From: Melioribacteraceae bacterium
GTDB taxonomy: Bacteria > Bacteroidota > Ignavibacteria > Ignavibacteriales > Melioribacteraceae
Assembly: GCA_021647785.1 (NCBI GenBank)
Contig: JAKIUC010000023.1
Span: 1 to 62,886, forward strand
Length of the DNA stretch: 62,886 nucleotides
Reading direction: 5' to 3'
Shown: positions 51,821 through 60,876 of the stretch, piece by piece
Layout of the letters: each line of letters starts with the position of its first letter
How positions within the stretch are numbered: the first letter of the stretch is position 1
Notes under the pieces: model-generated
What the model was told of the DNA's origin: nothing
The model's input: only the letters and a program-made list of their open reading frames with translations
Databases searched by the model: none
Made by a program: the position numbers and the translations under genes

Positions 51821-52918
51821 CTATAGAGTGAATACACTCTCTCTGTTTTCATTGTAGATTATATCAAAGTTTTTAATTATCATATCTGCCATTCTATCTG
51901 TAGTAACAACATTGCCATCATCAAGATTTATATCGGCAGTTCTGTAACCATGGTCAAGAGTTTTCTCAATAGCTTTATCAATTAGAATTGCAGCCTCCTG
52001 TAATCCGAATGATAAGTCAAACATCATCCCAACAGAAGCTATCATTGCAATTGGGTTAGCTTTGTTCTCGCCAGCTATATCTGGGGCACTTCCATGCACA
52101 GGCTCGTAAAGTGCATACTTATCTCCAAGACTTGCTGATGGTAGCATACCAAGGCTGCCGGTAATCATTCCAGCAATATCACTAATAATATCACCAAATA
52201 AGTTTGATGTAACAATCACATCAAATTGTTTTGGGTCTCGTACAACTTGCATTGCGGTATTGTCAACATACATATTACTTAGTTCAACATCCGGATATTC
52301 TTTGCTGACTTCTTCAACAACCTTTCTCCAAAACTGAGATACTTCAAGCACATTTGCCTTATCAACAGAAGTTAATATTTTCTTCCTTTTCTGGGCTACC
52401 TTAAAGGCTTGATGAGCAATACGTTCAATTTCATATTTCTCATAAACCATAGTATTGTAGCCTTTATTCTCATCATATCCGCGTGGTTCACCGAAATAAA
52501 TTCCTCCGGTAAGTTCACGAAATACTACAAAGTCAGTTCCAATAATAGCACTCTCTTTTAAAGAAGAAGAATTAACAAATGATGGATATACCTTTGCTGG
52601 ACGGATGTTTGTAAAAAGTCCTAAAGATTTTCGCAATTTCAAAAGTGCTGCTTCTGGTTTTAAATGATGTTCAAGGTCTTCCCATTTATAGCCGCCAACC
52701 GCACCAAGAAGAACAGCATCCGATGAATAACAAAGTTCAATTGTTTCATCTGTTAGTGGAGTTCCGTGTGCATCGTATGAGCAACCACCCATTAAACTCT
52801 CAGAAGTTTCAATAGTTAAATCATATTTAGCAGCAACATGATGCATTAACTTTACTGCTGCATTCATAACTTCAACGCCTATACCATCGCCGGGTAATAG
52901 AGCAACTTTCTTTTCCAT
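51821..52918 (-). CDS. leuB: 3-isopropylmalate dehydrogenase
   Basis: A 365-residue NAD-dependent beta-decarboxylating dehydrogenase. Motifs: LLPGDGIGVEVMNAAVKLM at the N-terminus, SDAVLLGAVGG near 70, the R-rich substrate loop LRKSLGLFTNIRPAKV near 95, and the signature NMYVDNTAMQVVRDPKQFDV, then TSNLFGDIISDIAGMITGSL near residues 217-250, and GSAPDIAGENKANPIAM near 278. It can also handle erythro-methylmalate from citramalate. 5 nt from ilvC. Confidence 0.96.
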   Translation of the reverse strand: MEKKVALLPGDGIGVEVMNAAVKLMHHVAAKYDLTIETSESLMGGCSYDAHGTPLTDETIELCYSSDAVLLGAVGGYKWEDLEHHLKPEAALLKLRKSLGLFTNIRPAKVYPSFVNSSSLKESAIIGTDFVVFRELTGGIYFGEPRGYDENKGYNTMVYEKYEIERIAHQAFKVAQKRKKILTSVDKANVLEVSQFWRKVVEEVSKEYPDVELSNMYVDNTAMQVVRDPKQFDVIVTSNLFGDIISDIAGMITGSLGMLPSASLGDKYALYEPVHGSAPDIAGENKANPIAMIASVGMMFDLSFGLQEAAILIDKAIEKTLDHGYRTADINLDDGNVVTTDRMADMIIKNFDIIYNENRESVFTL

Positions 52919-52923
52919 TTTAC

Positions 52924-53928
52924 TTAATCCTCATCATTTTTATTTTTAACCCAACTCATCATACTACGTAACTTTTTACCAATAACTTCAATTGGATGTT
53001 CACTATTCTCTTTACGAAGTCTGTTCATATTTACTTTATCGCCATTAACTTCGTCAACAAATTCCTTAGCAAAACTTCCATCTTGCACCCTTTTTAATGC
53101 TGCTCTCATTGCTTCTTTCGATTCTGCATTAATAACCTTTGGACCAACAACATAGCCGCCATACTCAGCAGTATCACTAACAGAATAATTCATGCGTGAT
53201 AATCCACCTTCGTAATAGAGGTCAACAATCAATTTCATTTCGTGCATCACTTCAAAGTAAGCAAGTTCTTCAGGATACCCGGCTTCAGTAAGTACTTCAA
53301 AGCCGGCTTTAATTAAATCGGCAGAACCGCCACAAAGAACGGCTTGTTCACCGAATAAATCTGTTTCAGTTTCATTTTTAAAATTAGTTTCAATTACACC
53401 AGCTTTAGTACCACCAATACCTTTTGCCCATGCAAGAGCCATCTCTTTAGTGTTGCCAGAGTAATCGTTATGAATTGCAATTAAACATGGAACTCCATTC
53501 CCTTCTCGATAAGTTCTGCGTACTAAATGTCCAGGACTTTTAGGTGCAATCATCATCACATTAATTTTATCTGAAGGGACTATTTGTTTGTAGTGAATAT
53601 TGAAACCATGAGCAAATACAAGTGTATTCCCATCTTTTAGATTTGATGATATCTGTTCGTCGTAAACTCTTTTTTGATCTTGATCAGGAAGTAAAACCAT
53701 AACAACATCAGCCCACTTAGATGCTTCAGCAATTTCCATCACATTCATTCCTAAGTCAGTAGCTTTCTTCCACGAGTTGCCATCTTTTCTTAAGCCAACA
53801 ACTACATTCATTCCACTCTCTTTTAAGTTTAGTGAATGTGCATGCCCTTGGCTGCCAAACCCAAGTACCGCAATTTTTTTATCTTTTAATACATCCAACG
53901 ATGCATCACTATCATAATACGCTTTCAT
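52924..53928 (-). CDS. ilvC: Ketol-acid reductoisomerase
   Basis: A 334-residue class I enzyme converting acetolactate and acetohydroxybutyrate to dihydroxy acids. The Rossmann loop is [20 protein letters not shown] at 19-38, with [13 protein letters not shown] next, whose Arg and Ser suggest NADPH preference. Metal ligands are in [20 protein letters not shown] near 189. The single knotted domain (not duplicated as in class II) ends at residue 330. It lies 11 nt downstream of ilvN. Confidence 0.96.
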   Translation of the reverse strand: MKAYYDSDASLDVLKDKKIAVLGFGSQGHAHSLNLKESGMNVVVGLRKDGNSWKKATDLGMNVMEIAEASKWADVVMVLLPDQDQKRVYDEQISSNLKDGNTLVFAHGFNIHYKQIVPSDKINVMMIAPKSPGHLVRRTYREGNGVPCLIAIHNDYSGNTKEMALAWAKGIGGTKAGVIETNFKNETETDLFGEQAVLCGGSADLIKAGFEVLTEAGYPEELAYFEVMHEMKLIVDLYYEGGLSRMNYSVSDTAEYGGYVVGPKVINAESKEAMRAALKRVQDGSFAKEFVDEVNGDKVNMNRLRKENSEHPIEVIGKKLRSMMSWVKNKNDED

Positions 53929-53939
53929 TTAATGCTTCC

Positions 53940-54452
53940 TTATTTTTTATTTACATATTCATTTTCAGGTCTAATTTGTTCACCTCGTTTTAGTGCAACA
54001 GTTCCGGAACGTGCCATCTCCTTTATTCCAAAGGGCATAAGCACATTTATTATTGCATCTATTTTATCCGGAGGTCCGGTAACTTCAAGCATTATGCTTC
54101 TGTTGTTTATATCAACAATTTTACCGCGAAAGATATCGTTTATATTTTTAATTTCTTCGATGCTACCCTTCTGAAAACTTACTGTAATTAAAGCTAATTC
54201 ACGCTCTGTTCTTGCCTGTCCAGTAAGTTCAGTAACTTTAAGAGTATCTATTAATCTATTTAATTGCTTTACAATTTGATCAACTAATTGTTTATCACCC
54301 GAAGTTACAATCGTCATTCTTGAAACCCCTCGCTGCTCTGTTTCACCAATTGCAATACTGTGGATGTTAAAACCTTTTGCACTAAACATTGTTGCTACTC
54401 TATCAAAAGCACCAAATTGATTTTCAACTAATATTGATATTGTATGTTTCAT
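53940..54452 (-). CDS. ilvN: Acetolactate synthase small (regulatory) subunit
   Basis: A 170-residue regulatory subunit. An N-terminal ACT domain (HTISILVENQFGAFDRVATM, FSAKGFNIHSIAIGETEQRG) that binds valine, then a C-terminal domain (ELALITVSFQKGSIEEIKNI, GPPDKIDAIINVLMPFGIKE) that activates the catalytic subunit. The long, two-domain form is like E. coli IlvH. Its ATG overlaps the TAA of ilvB (TAATG). Confidence 0.95.
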   Translation of the reverse strand: MKHTISILVENQFGAFDRVATMFSAKGFNIHSIAIGETEQRGVSRMTIVTSGDKQLVDQIVKQLNRLIDTLKVTELTGQARTERELALITVSFQKGSIEEIKNINDIFRGKIVDINNRSIMLEVTGPPDKIDAIINVLMPFGIKEMARSGTVALKRGEQIRPENEYVNKK

Positions 54453-56167
54453 TATTTATTCCCCTTCGGATTTTTTCTTTTATGAATCATATCTGAAATA
54501 GATGAACCAGCTGGTACCATTGGAAATACTAAGTCTTCTTTAGCAACTTTGAATTCAACCAATACTGGTCTATCATTTATAGCAAATACTTTATTAAGAA
54601 TGTCATCAACCTCATCCTGCTTCGATATTGAAAATGATTCAACTCCAAGTGCGGTTCCAATTTCAGTAAATACTGGATTACTATCATCCAAATCGGTGAA
54701 ACTATATTTCTCTGCATGGAAAAGTTCTTGCCATTGCCTTACCATTCCAAGAAAAGAATTATTCATAATAAAAAATTTAATAGGTAATTTATGATAAGCT
54801 GCAGTAACAAGCTCCTGCATATTCATCTGGAAACCACCATCACCACTAATTGAAATTATTGGTCTATCCTTAATTGCAAATGCAGCACCAAGTGCTGCCG
54901 GAACCGAGAATCCCATTGTGCCTAATCCACCACTACTAACATGGGAACGCGGATTATTAAATTTAATATATTGTGCTATCCACATTTGATGTTGACCCAC
55001 ATCAGAGACAATAATAGCTTCACCATTTATCTTTTCAGATATCTTTTCAAAAACAAATTGTGTACGTAATTGATTATCAGGTCTTTTATATTCAAGAGGA
55101 CACTCTGCTCTCCATTCATCAATTTTATTCCACCACTCATCTTCTCTTGGTTTATCAGAAAGTTCATCTAATAATCCACTCATTATTATTTTTGCATCAC
55201 CAACAATAGGTAAATCAACAAGTACATTTTTATCAATTGCAGTTGGGTCAATATCAATATGTATTTTATAAGCATCCTTTGCAAATGTATCTGTCTTCCC
55301 TGTTACTCTATCATCAAAGCGTGCACCAACGGCTATAAGCACATCGCAGTTGTTCACTGCCTGATTTGCATAATACGTTCCGTGCATTCCAAGCATACCA
55401 AGAAACTGCGGGTCTGTTCCTGGGAATGAACCCAAGCCCAACAAAGTGTTTGTTACTGGAATATTATTCTTATGTGCAAACTCTGTTAGCTCCTTTGCTG
55501 CATTGGACATTACAACACCACCACCAACATACAGCAATGGACGTTTAGCTTCTCTAATAATTTTTGCTGCTTTTTTTATCTGATTTTTATGACCCTTTAG
55601 TGTTGGCTTATACCCACGTATTTCAATTGTTTTAGGATATTCATATTCACATTCAGCAGCAATTACATCCTTTGGTAAATCAACAAGTACAGGACCTGGT
55701 CTCCCTGTAGAAGCAATGTAAAATGCTTTCTTTATTGTTGATGCCATATCTTTTACATCTTTTACTAAAAAATTATGCTTTGTAATTGGACGTGTAATTC
55801 CAACAATATCTGCTTCTTGAAATGCATCATTACCAATTAGTGGCGATGGAACCTGACCAGTAAATACAACCATTGGAATTGAATCCATATATGCATTTGC
55901 AATTCCGGTTACAGTATTTGTAGCACCAGGACCCGATGTAACTAATACAACGCCAACCTTTCCGGAAACACGTGCATAACCATCAGCTGCATGAGTTGCA
56001 CCTTGCTCGTGCCGAGTTAGAATATGCTCGAGAAAATCGACATCGTATAATTTTTCATAAAGCTTTATTGTAGCACCACCTGGATAACCAAATATTTTAT
56101 CTACACCTTCTTCTCGTAGTGATTCAAAAAATATATCTGCACCACTTAATGTTTTTTTCTTTGTCAT
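54452..56167 (-). CDS. ilvB: Acetolactate synthase large (catalytic) subunit
   Basis: A 571-residue thiamine-diphosphate enzyme making acetolactate and acetohydroxybutyrate. Seen: FGYPGGATIKLYEKLYDVDF near residue 25, the catalytic Glu in TRHEQGATHAADGYARVSGK near 55, FAD-binding middle domain, and the ThDP/Mg motif SISGDGGFQMNMQELVTAAY with NN after it at about 440-470. Full length for AHAS I/III. It is 22 nt downstream of ilvD and coupled to ilvN. Confidence 0.96.
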   Translation of the reverse strand: MTKKKTLSGADIFFESLREEGVDKIFGYPGGATIKLYEKLYDVDFLEHILTRHEQGATHAADGYARVSGKVGVVLVTSGPGATNTVTGIANAYMDSIPMVVFTGQVPSPLIGNDAFQEADIVGITRPITKHNFLVKDVKDMASTIKKAFYIASTGRPGPVLVDLPKDVIAAECEYEYPKTIEIRGYKPTLKGHKNQIKKAAKIIREAKRPLLYVGGGVVMSNAAKELTEFAHKNNIPVTNTLLGLGSFPGTDPQFLGMLGMHGTYYANQAVNNCDVLIAVGARFDDRVTGKTDTFAKDAYKIHIDIDPTAIDKNVLVDLPIVGDAKIIMSGLLDELSDKPREDEWWNKIDEWRAECPLEYKRPDNQLRTQFVFEKISEKINGEAIIVSDVGQHQMWIAQYIKFNNPRSHVSSGGLGTMGFSVPAALGAAFAIKDRPIISISGDGGFQMNMQELVTAAYHKLPIKFFIMNNSFLGMVRQWQELFHAEKYSFTDLDDSNPVFTEIGTALGVESFSISKQDEVDDILNKVFAINDRPVLVEFKVAKEDLVFPMVPAGSSISDMIHKRKNPKGNK

Positions 56168-56189
56168 AAATTATACCTTTTAGTTAAAT

Positions 56190-57869
56190 CTATTTAATTT
56201 TAAGAACTGCACCATTACTTGCAGATGTAACCATTCTTGAATATCTCGCTAAATAGCCTTTTTTGATTTTAGGTTCAAAGTCTGGAATAGACTTAAGCCT
56301 TTCACTTATTTCTTTATCTGTTAATTCAACTTCTAAAATTTTATTTGGAATATCAATAGAAATTATATCTCCATTTTTTAATGCTGCAATTGGTCCTTTT
56401 TCAGCGGCTTCAGGTGAAACATGACCAATACATGCTCCTCTTGTTGCACCCGAGAACCGACCATCTGTTAAAAGAGCAACTTTGTCTCCAAGTTTCATTC
56501 CCATAATTTCACTAGTTGGTGCAAGCATTTCCGGCATACCGGGTCCACCTTGCGGTCCTTCATATCTGATAACAATAACATCACCTTCATTAATTTCTTT
56601 ACCTCTAATTCCGGATAGAGCCTCATCTTGCGAGTTGTAAATTTTAGCAGGTCCCTTGTGAACCAACATCTTAGAATCAACCGCACCTGTTTTAACTATT
56701 GCACCTTCAGGTGCAAGATTACCAAAAAGAACCGCCAACCCACCTTTGTGTGAATATGGGTCTTCAATACTTTTGATAACATTAGCATCTTTTATTTCAG
56801 CATTTTTAATATTTTCGCCAAGAGTTTTTCCGGTAACAGTTAACCTATCTAAATAAAGAGTATTAGGCTTTTTTGAAATCTCATTTAATATTGCTGAAAT
56901 ACCACCTGCCCTATCAACATCCTCCATATGTACAAATGGTGTTGCCGGGCTAACTTTACAAATGTATGGAGTTCTATCAGCAATTTCATTTAATTCTTTT
57001 AAGTCAAATTCTACTCCAGCTTCAATAGCAATTGCAATTGTGTGAAGAATTGTATTTGTACTTCCACCCATTGCCATATCAAGTGTAAAGGCATTCATAA
57101 ATGTTTCGCGAGTTAAAATATCGGATGGTTTAATATCATCTTTTACAAGATTCATTAATTGTTTTGCAGCTACTATTGCAAGTTCTTTTCTTTTTGGGTC
57201 AACTGCTAAAGTTGTTCCATTGCCAGGCAAAGCTAAGCCAAGAGCTTCCATCAAGCAATTCATAGAATTTGCAGTAAACATTCCTGAACAAGAACCACAA
57301 CCCGGACAGCTTACAGTCTCTAATTCTAACAATTCATCTTCTGAAATTTCCCCATTGCTGAATTTCCCTACACCTTCAAAAACTGTAGATAGATCAGTTT
57401 TAGTTCCATCAGCAGTCTCCCCAGCTTCCATAGGTCCGCCGGAAATAAATATTGTTGGAATATTAATTCTGGCAGCAGCCATTAACATACCCGGAACAAT
57501 TTTATCGCAATTAGTAATGCAAATAATTCCATCTAAACGATGAGCTTCCACAACAGTTTCAACACTATCTGCAATTAATTCTCTACTTGGCAGAGAGTAA
57601 CGCATCCCGATGTGACCCATTGCAATTCCATCATCCACACCAATTGTGTTAAACTCAAACGGAACACCACCAGCCTCGCGAATGGTTTCTTTTACTAATT
57701 TTCCAAACTCCTGTAAATGGACATGCCCTGGAACTAAATCTATATATGAATTTACAACTCCAATAAATGGCTTGTTAAAATCATCATCATTTTTTATTGC
57801 ACCAGTTGCTCGTAGCAAACTTCTATGCGGAGCTTTTTCAAAACCTTTTTTAACTAAATCCGATCTCAT
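56190..57869 (-). CDS. ilvD: Dihydroxyacid dehydratase
   Basis: A 559-residue Fe-S enzyme dehydrating 2,3-dihydroxy acids to 2-oxo acids. Cluster cysteines are in [20 protein letters not shown] near 115 and [20 protein letters not shown] near 188; [20 protein letters not shown] near 465 is also conserved. GAGG is 5 nt before the ATG. It is the first gene of the operon, 111 nt behind the Leu/Ile/Val-rich leader ORF. No ilvA or ilvE is in the window, so isoleucine here probably comes through CimA and the last transamination is encoded elsewhere. Confidence 0.96.
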   Translation of the reverse strand: MRSDLVKKGFEKAPHRSLLRATGAIKNDDDFNKPFIGVVNSYIDLVPGHVHLQEFGKLVKETIREAGGVPFEFNTIGVDDGIAMGHIGMRYSLPSRELIADSVETVVEAHRLDGIICITNCDKIVPGMLMAAARINIPTIFISGGPMEAGETADGTKTDLSTVFEGVGKFSNGEISEDELLELETVSCPGCGSCSGMFTANSMNCLMEALGLALPGNGTTLAVDPKRKELAIVAAKQLMNLVKDDIKPSDILTRETFMNAFTLDMAMGGSTNTILHTIAIAIEAGVEFDLKELNEIADRTPYICKVSPATPFVHMEDVDRAGGISAILNEISKKPNTLYLDRLTVTGKTLGENIKNAEIKDANVIKSIEDPYSHKGGLAVLFGNLAPEGAIVKTGAVDSKMLVHKGPAKIYNSQDEALSGIRGKEINEGDVIVIRYEGPQGGPGMPEMLAPTSEIMGMKLGDKVALLTDGRFSGATRGACIGHVSPEAAEKGPIAALKNGDIISIDIPNKILEVELTDKEISERLKSIPDFEPKIKKGYLARYSRMVTSASNGAVLKIK

Positions 57870-57912
57870 ATTATCCTCAGAATCCTATACTAAGATAAAT
57901 TTTACAGTTCAG

Positions 57913-58029
57913 GTTAATCCTGAAATCAATTATTTTAAAATATGAAAGTGTTTGAAATGATATCGGGATTAACTAATTATTTAGCCTACGAGTACGAGAC
58001 CCAGTAGGCTCAGAATAATAATACCGAGC
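57913..58029 (-). promoter_or_regulatory. Candidate attenuator hairpins before ilvD
   Basis: On the minus-strand RNA, GCUCGG (58029-58024) can pair with CUGAGC (58013-58008), or AGCCUAC (58010-58004) with GUAGGCU (57989-57983); the two share 58008-58010 and exclude each other. A further pair (57966-57973 with 57913-57920, GTTAATCC type) lies between them and ilvD. There is no U-run after any hairpin, so a classical intrinsic terminator is not shown; control of ribosome access or Rho-dependent termination is possible. Confidence 0.5.
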
Positions 58030-58142
58030 AGGTTAATAATATCTAAAGAAAGGAGACTTAATTTATTTTGCAAAGTAGTATAGTTTACAGCTACCCCAGT
58101 TGTTGTTGAACCATATTCCATATTTTTACTTCTATTTTGCAT
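57981..58142 (-). CDS. Leu/Ile/Val-rich leader peptide of the ilv-leu operon
   Basis: A 53-residue ORF from ATG 58142 (a second ATG at 58121 gives 46). Residues 28-53 contain 11 Leu, 5 Ile and 2 Val out of 26 (LSLLSLDIINLLGIIILSLL then GLVLVG). It ends 111 nt before ilvD and its last codons lie in the stems of mutually exclusive hairpins. Such peptides let ribosome stalling on scarce Leu/Ile/Val tRNA control the operon in Proteobacteria and Actinobacteria. The longer frame to 58214 would begin upstream of the proposed promoter. The alternative is a small one-helix membrane protein. The initiation site is weak. Confidence 0.6.
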   Translation of the reverse strand: MQNRSKNMEYGSTTTGVAVNYTTLQNKLSLLSLDIINLLGIIILSLLGLVLVG

Positions 58143-58164
58143 AATTTCTAAATTTGTTTTGCAA

Positions 58165-58194
58165 AATGTAGTTATTGAATAATTATTTGTCAAG
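58165..58194 (-). promoter_or_regulatory. Candidate promoter of the ilv-leu operon
   Basis: TTGACA (58194-58189) and TACATT (58170-58165) separated by 18 nt, about 22 nt before the leader ATG at 58142. Fits a sigma-70-type consensus (perfect -35, 4/6 at -10). In this phylum other promoter rules also apply, so moderate confidence. Confidence 0.45.
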
Positions 58195-58488
58195 ATATTT
58201 GTTGATATATCCATATTTGCATCAAAATACGTATGTTATATTTATTTTAACTGTATATATATACGGTACTCTTTTTAGATTTTGTGGAGATTATTTTTTA
58301 TAATAAAAAAAGAATAGAATAAAGGGACATAAAGAATTGTAAGAACTGATGATAACATATGGCGATAAATCGCAAATATTAGATTCAAGACATTAGATAC
58401 AAGACAAAAGCAAAAGATTTTATTGAAATAAAAATCTTAACATAAAAAACAACTTGTCCCGCTCTTTTTGCGGGAAGGATTTAGGTTA
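58195..58488. other. Spacer between ilv leader and IS element
   Basis: No gene. It contains GTATATATATAC near 58252, fragments of low complexity, and the dispersed repeat 58444-58485 ending exactly at the left flank of the IS. Confidence 0.6.
58444..58485 (+). repeat. 42-bp dispersed repeat, copy 2
   Basis: Exact reverse complement of 5376-5417, including the CCCGCTCTTTTTGCGGG hairpin. The IS left end follows 3 nt later. Confidence 0.85.
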
Positions 58489-58587
58489 TTAATTCCAATC
58501 TAAAACTGACCACTTTTCCAAGTGAAAACTGACCACTAAAAAATCAATAACTTAAACCTCGAGAATAAAAACTTGAGGAGGAACAAG

Positions 58588-60039
58588 GTGATCAGCATGG
58601 AAGATTGGGTAACCATTCAAACATTAAAGAAGCACAACAACTCGCTTAGTAACCGAGAGATAGGCAGGCTCTTGGGTCTAAGTCATAACACAGTAAAACG
58701 AGCCATAGAGAATGAGTCTCCACCAGAATATGAGCGTACAAAAAAGATAAGTGCCTCATTGCTGCCATTTGAAGAAGTAATCTTTAAGATGTTAAATGTG
58801 AATAAGTTCAAGGGTTCACGTATATTAGAAGAGATTGTTTCAAAAGGGTACAGTGGAAGCAAGAGTACATTTTATTACTATTATCAAAGAATAAAGCAAA
58901 AGCCACAGAAGCATTATAAACCATACGAGACTTCTCCCGGTGAGCAGTCTCAGTTTGATTGGTCTCCGTATACAGTAACTATAGATGGTAAACTAGCAAA
59001 GGTTATAATCTTTTCGTATATCAATGGTTTTAGTAGGTATGAAGTTTTAGAAGCATCTGTAACAGAAAATCAAGGTTCAGTCTTTGAGGCTCTTGAAAAA
59101 GGAATAATAGAAAGTCGTGGAGTTCCTTCTAGAATACAGACAGATAATGCAAAGGTATTCGTAAAGAACCCATCAAAGAATAATTTTCAGTGGAACGAAA
59201 GATATTTACATTTCTGTGGTCATTATGGTTTTGAACCGAGTCGTTCATTGCCAGTTCATCCATGGAGCAAGGGGAAGGTAGAGAAGCCTTTTCAATATGT
59301 AGAGAATCATTTTATAGCGGGTAGTTCATTTGAGAGTTTTGAGGATTTCTTGAGCAAATTGAAAAAATTTCAAAAGAAAGTTAATGCAAGAGTTCACTCT
59401 TCAACAAAAACAGCACCTATTGATTTAATATCAAGAGAGGAAGATTCTTTTACTGATTTACCCAACACAAGGTATGTAGGAATAAAGGAAGAGATAAGAA
59501 AAGTATCACTTGATTGTTTAATATCCTTTAATGGTAATCGTTATTCTGTTCCTTGGCATTTTGCTGGGAAACAAGTTTGGATAAGAATATCGAAAGGATA
59601 TTTTTTGGAAGTATATTCACAATCGAACAAACTTGTAGCTTCTCACCAACTACTACTTGAAAAAGGAAAAGTTGTAATTGAGAATGCACACTATAGAGGA
59701 AACAATCAAAGAGGTGGTAATTTTGAAAGATTAAAGCAAAAGTTCTTGGAATCATTCCCATCTGAAGAAGAGTTCGTAGAAAAGCTAAAAGCACAGAAAA
59801 GAATAAATGCCAATCATCAACTCTCCAAAATCATTGAGTTAATAGAGCTTTACCGGAAAGAAGATTTTTACGAAGCGATAAACAAAGCTCTGGTTTATAA
59901 TGTTTTCCACTCATCCTTTATTGCTGGATATCTTGAAAAAAACTTTAAGCAGACTTTTAAGGTTAGTGCAATTAAAATAGGGTGTAACTACAAGAAAGAA
60001 AACATTAAACGAGAGTTAAAAGAATATCAATTATTTTAA
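58588..60039 (+). CDS. istA: IS21-family transposase IstA
   Basis: A 483-residue DDE transposase. GTG at 58588 is chosen as start because AGGAGG lies 6 nt before it; an ATG follows 9 nt later. N-terminal helix-turn-helix (LSNREIGRLLGLSHNTVKRA) binds the ends; the integrase core starts near residue 115 (EQSQFDWSPYTVTIDGKLAK), with the second Asp in IQTDNAKVFV and the Glu in HPWSKGKVEKPFQYVENHF. A C-terminal Mu-type domain follows. No frameshift or stop is seen. It works with IstB, 20 nt downstream. Confidence 0.95.
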   Translation: MISMEDWVTIQTLKKHNNSLSNREIGRLLGLSHNTVKRAIENESPPEYERTKKISASLLPFEEVIFKMLNVNKFKGSRILEEIVSKGYSGSKSTFYYYYQRIKQKPQKHYKPYETSPGEQSQFDWSPYTVTIDGKLAKVIIFSYINGFSRYEVLEASVTENQGSVFEALEKGIIESRGVPSRIQTDNAKVFVKNPSKNNFQWNERYLHFCGHYGFEPSRSLPVHPWSKGKVEKPFQYVENHFIAGSSFESFEDFLSKLKKFQKKVNARVHSSTKTAPIDLISREEDSFTDLPNTRYVGIKEEIRKVSLDCLISFNGNRYSVPWHFAGKQVWIRISKGYFLEVYSQSNKLVASHQLLLEKGKVVIENAHYRGNNQRGGNFERLKQKFLESFPSEEEFVEKLKAQKRINANHQLSKIIELIELYRKEDFYEAINKALVYNVFHSSFIAGYLEKNFKQTFKVSAIKIGCNYKKENIKRELKEYQLF

Positions 60040-60059
60040 GCAAGCAAGGAGCATTTACA

Positions 60060-60821
60060 ATGAATAAAGAATTAAAGACTGACAATAATAGCAGAATAGA
60101 TGAATACTTAAAAATATTAACTCTTCATAAAATTGGAGAAATATATAAAGTAGAATCAGAAAAAGCAGCTAAAACTAAACTAGGTTATACAGAATATTTA
60201 CTAAAATTACTTGAAGAACAAGTACTAACTAAAATAGAACGCTCTATAAACCGCAAAATGCAAATAGCGGCTTTTCCTCAAATTAAACGTTTGGAAGAGT
60301 TTGATTTTTCTTTTCAACCTCAAATAGATGAGAAGATTATTAGAGAGTTAGCCAATCTTAACTTCTTGGAAGATGGGAAAAATGTGTTGTTCTTAGGTCC
60401 TCCTGGAGTTGGGAAAACTCATCTTGCTATTGCTCTTGGAATTAAAGCAATAGAACAGAGAAAACGTGTGCTTTTCTATTCTGCTGAAAAACTTACCGAA
60501 GAACTTGCTGCTGCTGAAGTTTCTGGAATACTAAACACAAAATTAGAATCTCTATCAAGGCTTGATTTGCTCATTATTGATGAACTTGGATACCTGTCTT
60601 TAACTAATCAAACGGCAAAACTCTTCTTCCAACTGGTATCTAAAAGATATGAAAGAGGTTCTATTATTATTACTTCTAATAAACCCTTTGAAGACTGGGG
60701 TGAAATATTTAATGATGAAGTTGTAGCATCTGCTATTCTTGATAGATTGCTTCATCACTCATATCCGTTTTTTATTAACGGGAAAAGTTTTAGGTTGAAA
60801 AATATGAGTAAATCTGACTAA
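60060..60821 (+). CDS. istB: IS21-family helper ATPase IstB
   Basis: A 253-residue DnaC-like AAA+ ATPase that assembles on target DNA and stimulates IstA. Walker A is FLGPPGVGKTHLAIALGIKA near residue 118, Walker B LDLLIIDELGYLSLTNQTAK near 178 and ITSNKPFEDWGEIFNDEVVA contains the sensor region. The N-terminal 80 residues are the helical targeting domain. Intact and full length (about 250). AAGGAG precedes the ATG. Confidence 0.96.
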   Translation: MNKELKTDNNSRIDEYLKILTLHKIGEIYKVESEKAAKTKLGYTEYLLKLLEEQVLTKIERSINRKMQIAAFPQIKRLEEFDFSFQPQIDEKIIRELANLNFLEDGKNVLFLGPPGVGKTHLAIALGIKAIEQRKRVLFYSAEKLTEELAAAEVSGILNTKLESLSRLDLLIIDELGYLSLTNQTAKLFFQLVSKRYERGSIIITSNKPFEDWGEIFNDEVVASAILDRLLHHSYPFFINGKSFRLKNMSKSD

Positions 60822-60876
60822 ATTGTCTGGTCAGTTTTAATTGGAAAACTGGTCAATTTTCGGTTGGAATTAACAG

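Larger units (their letters stand above)
58489..60876 (+). mobile_element. IS21-family insertion sequence
   Basis: A 2.39-kb element with istA and istB and related ends: left TTAATTCCAATCTAAAACTG followed by ACCACTTTTCC, right (complement) TTAATTCCAACCGAAAATTG followed by ACCAGTTTTCC, each with a second internal CTGACCA repeat. The flanks TAGGTTA at 58482-58488 and 60877-60883 are identical and are the probable 7-bp target duplication, if the right end includes CAG. Both genes are intact, so the element may still be active. Confidence 0.85.

Noticed and set aside
58143-58214. Longer version of the leader ORF starting at 58214
   Set aside because: It would start upstream of the best promoter and adds 24 unremarkable residues; the ATG at 58142 is preferred.
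57870-58250. T-box riboswitch in front of ilvD
   Set aside because: No T-box consensus sequence or specifier-loop layout was seen, and the short Leu/Ile/Val-rich ORF explains the region better.
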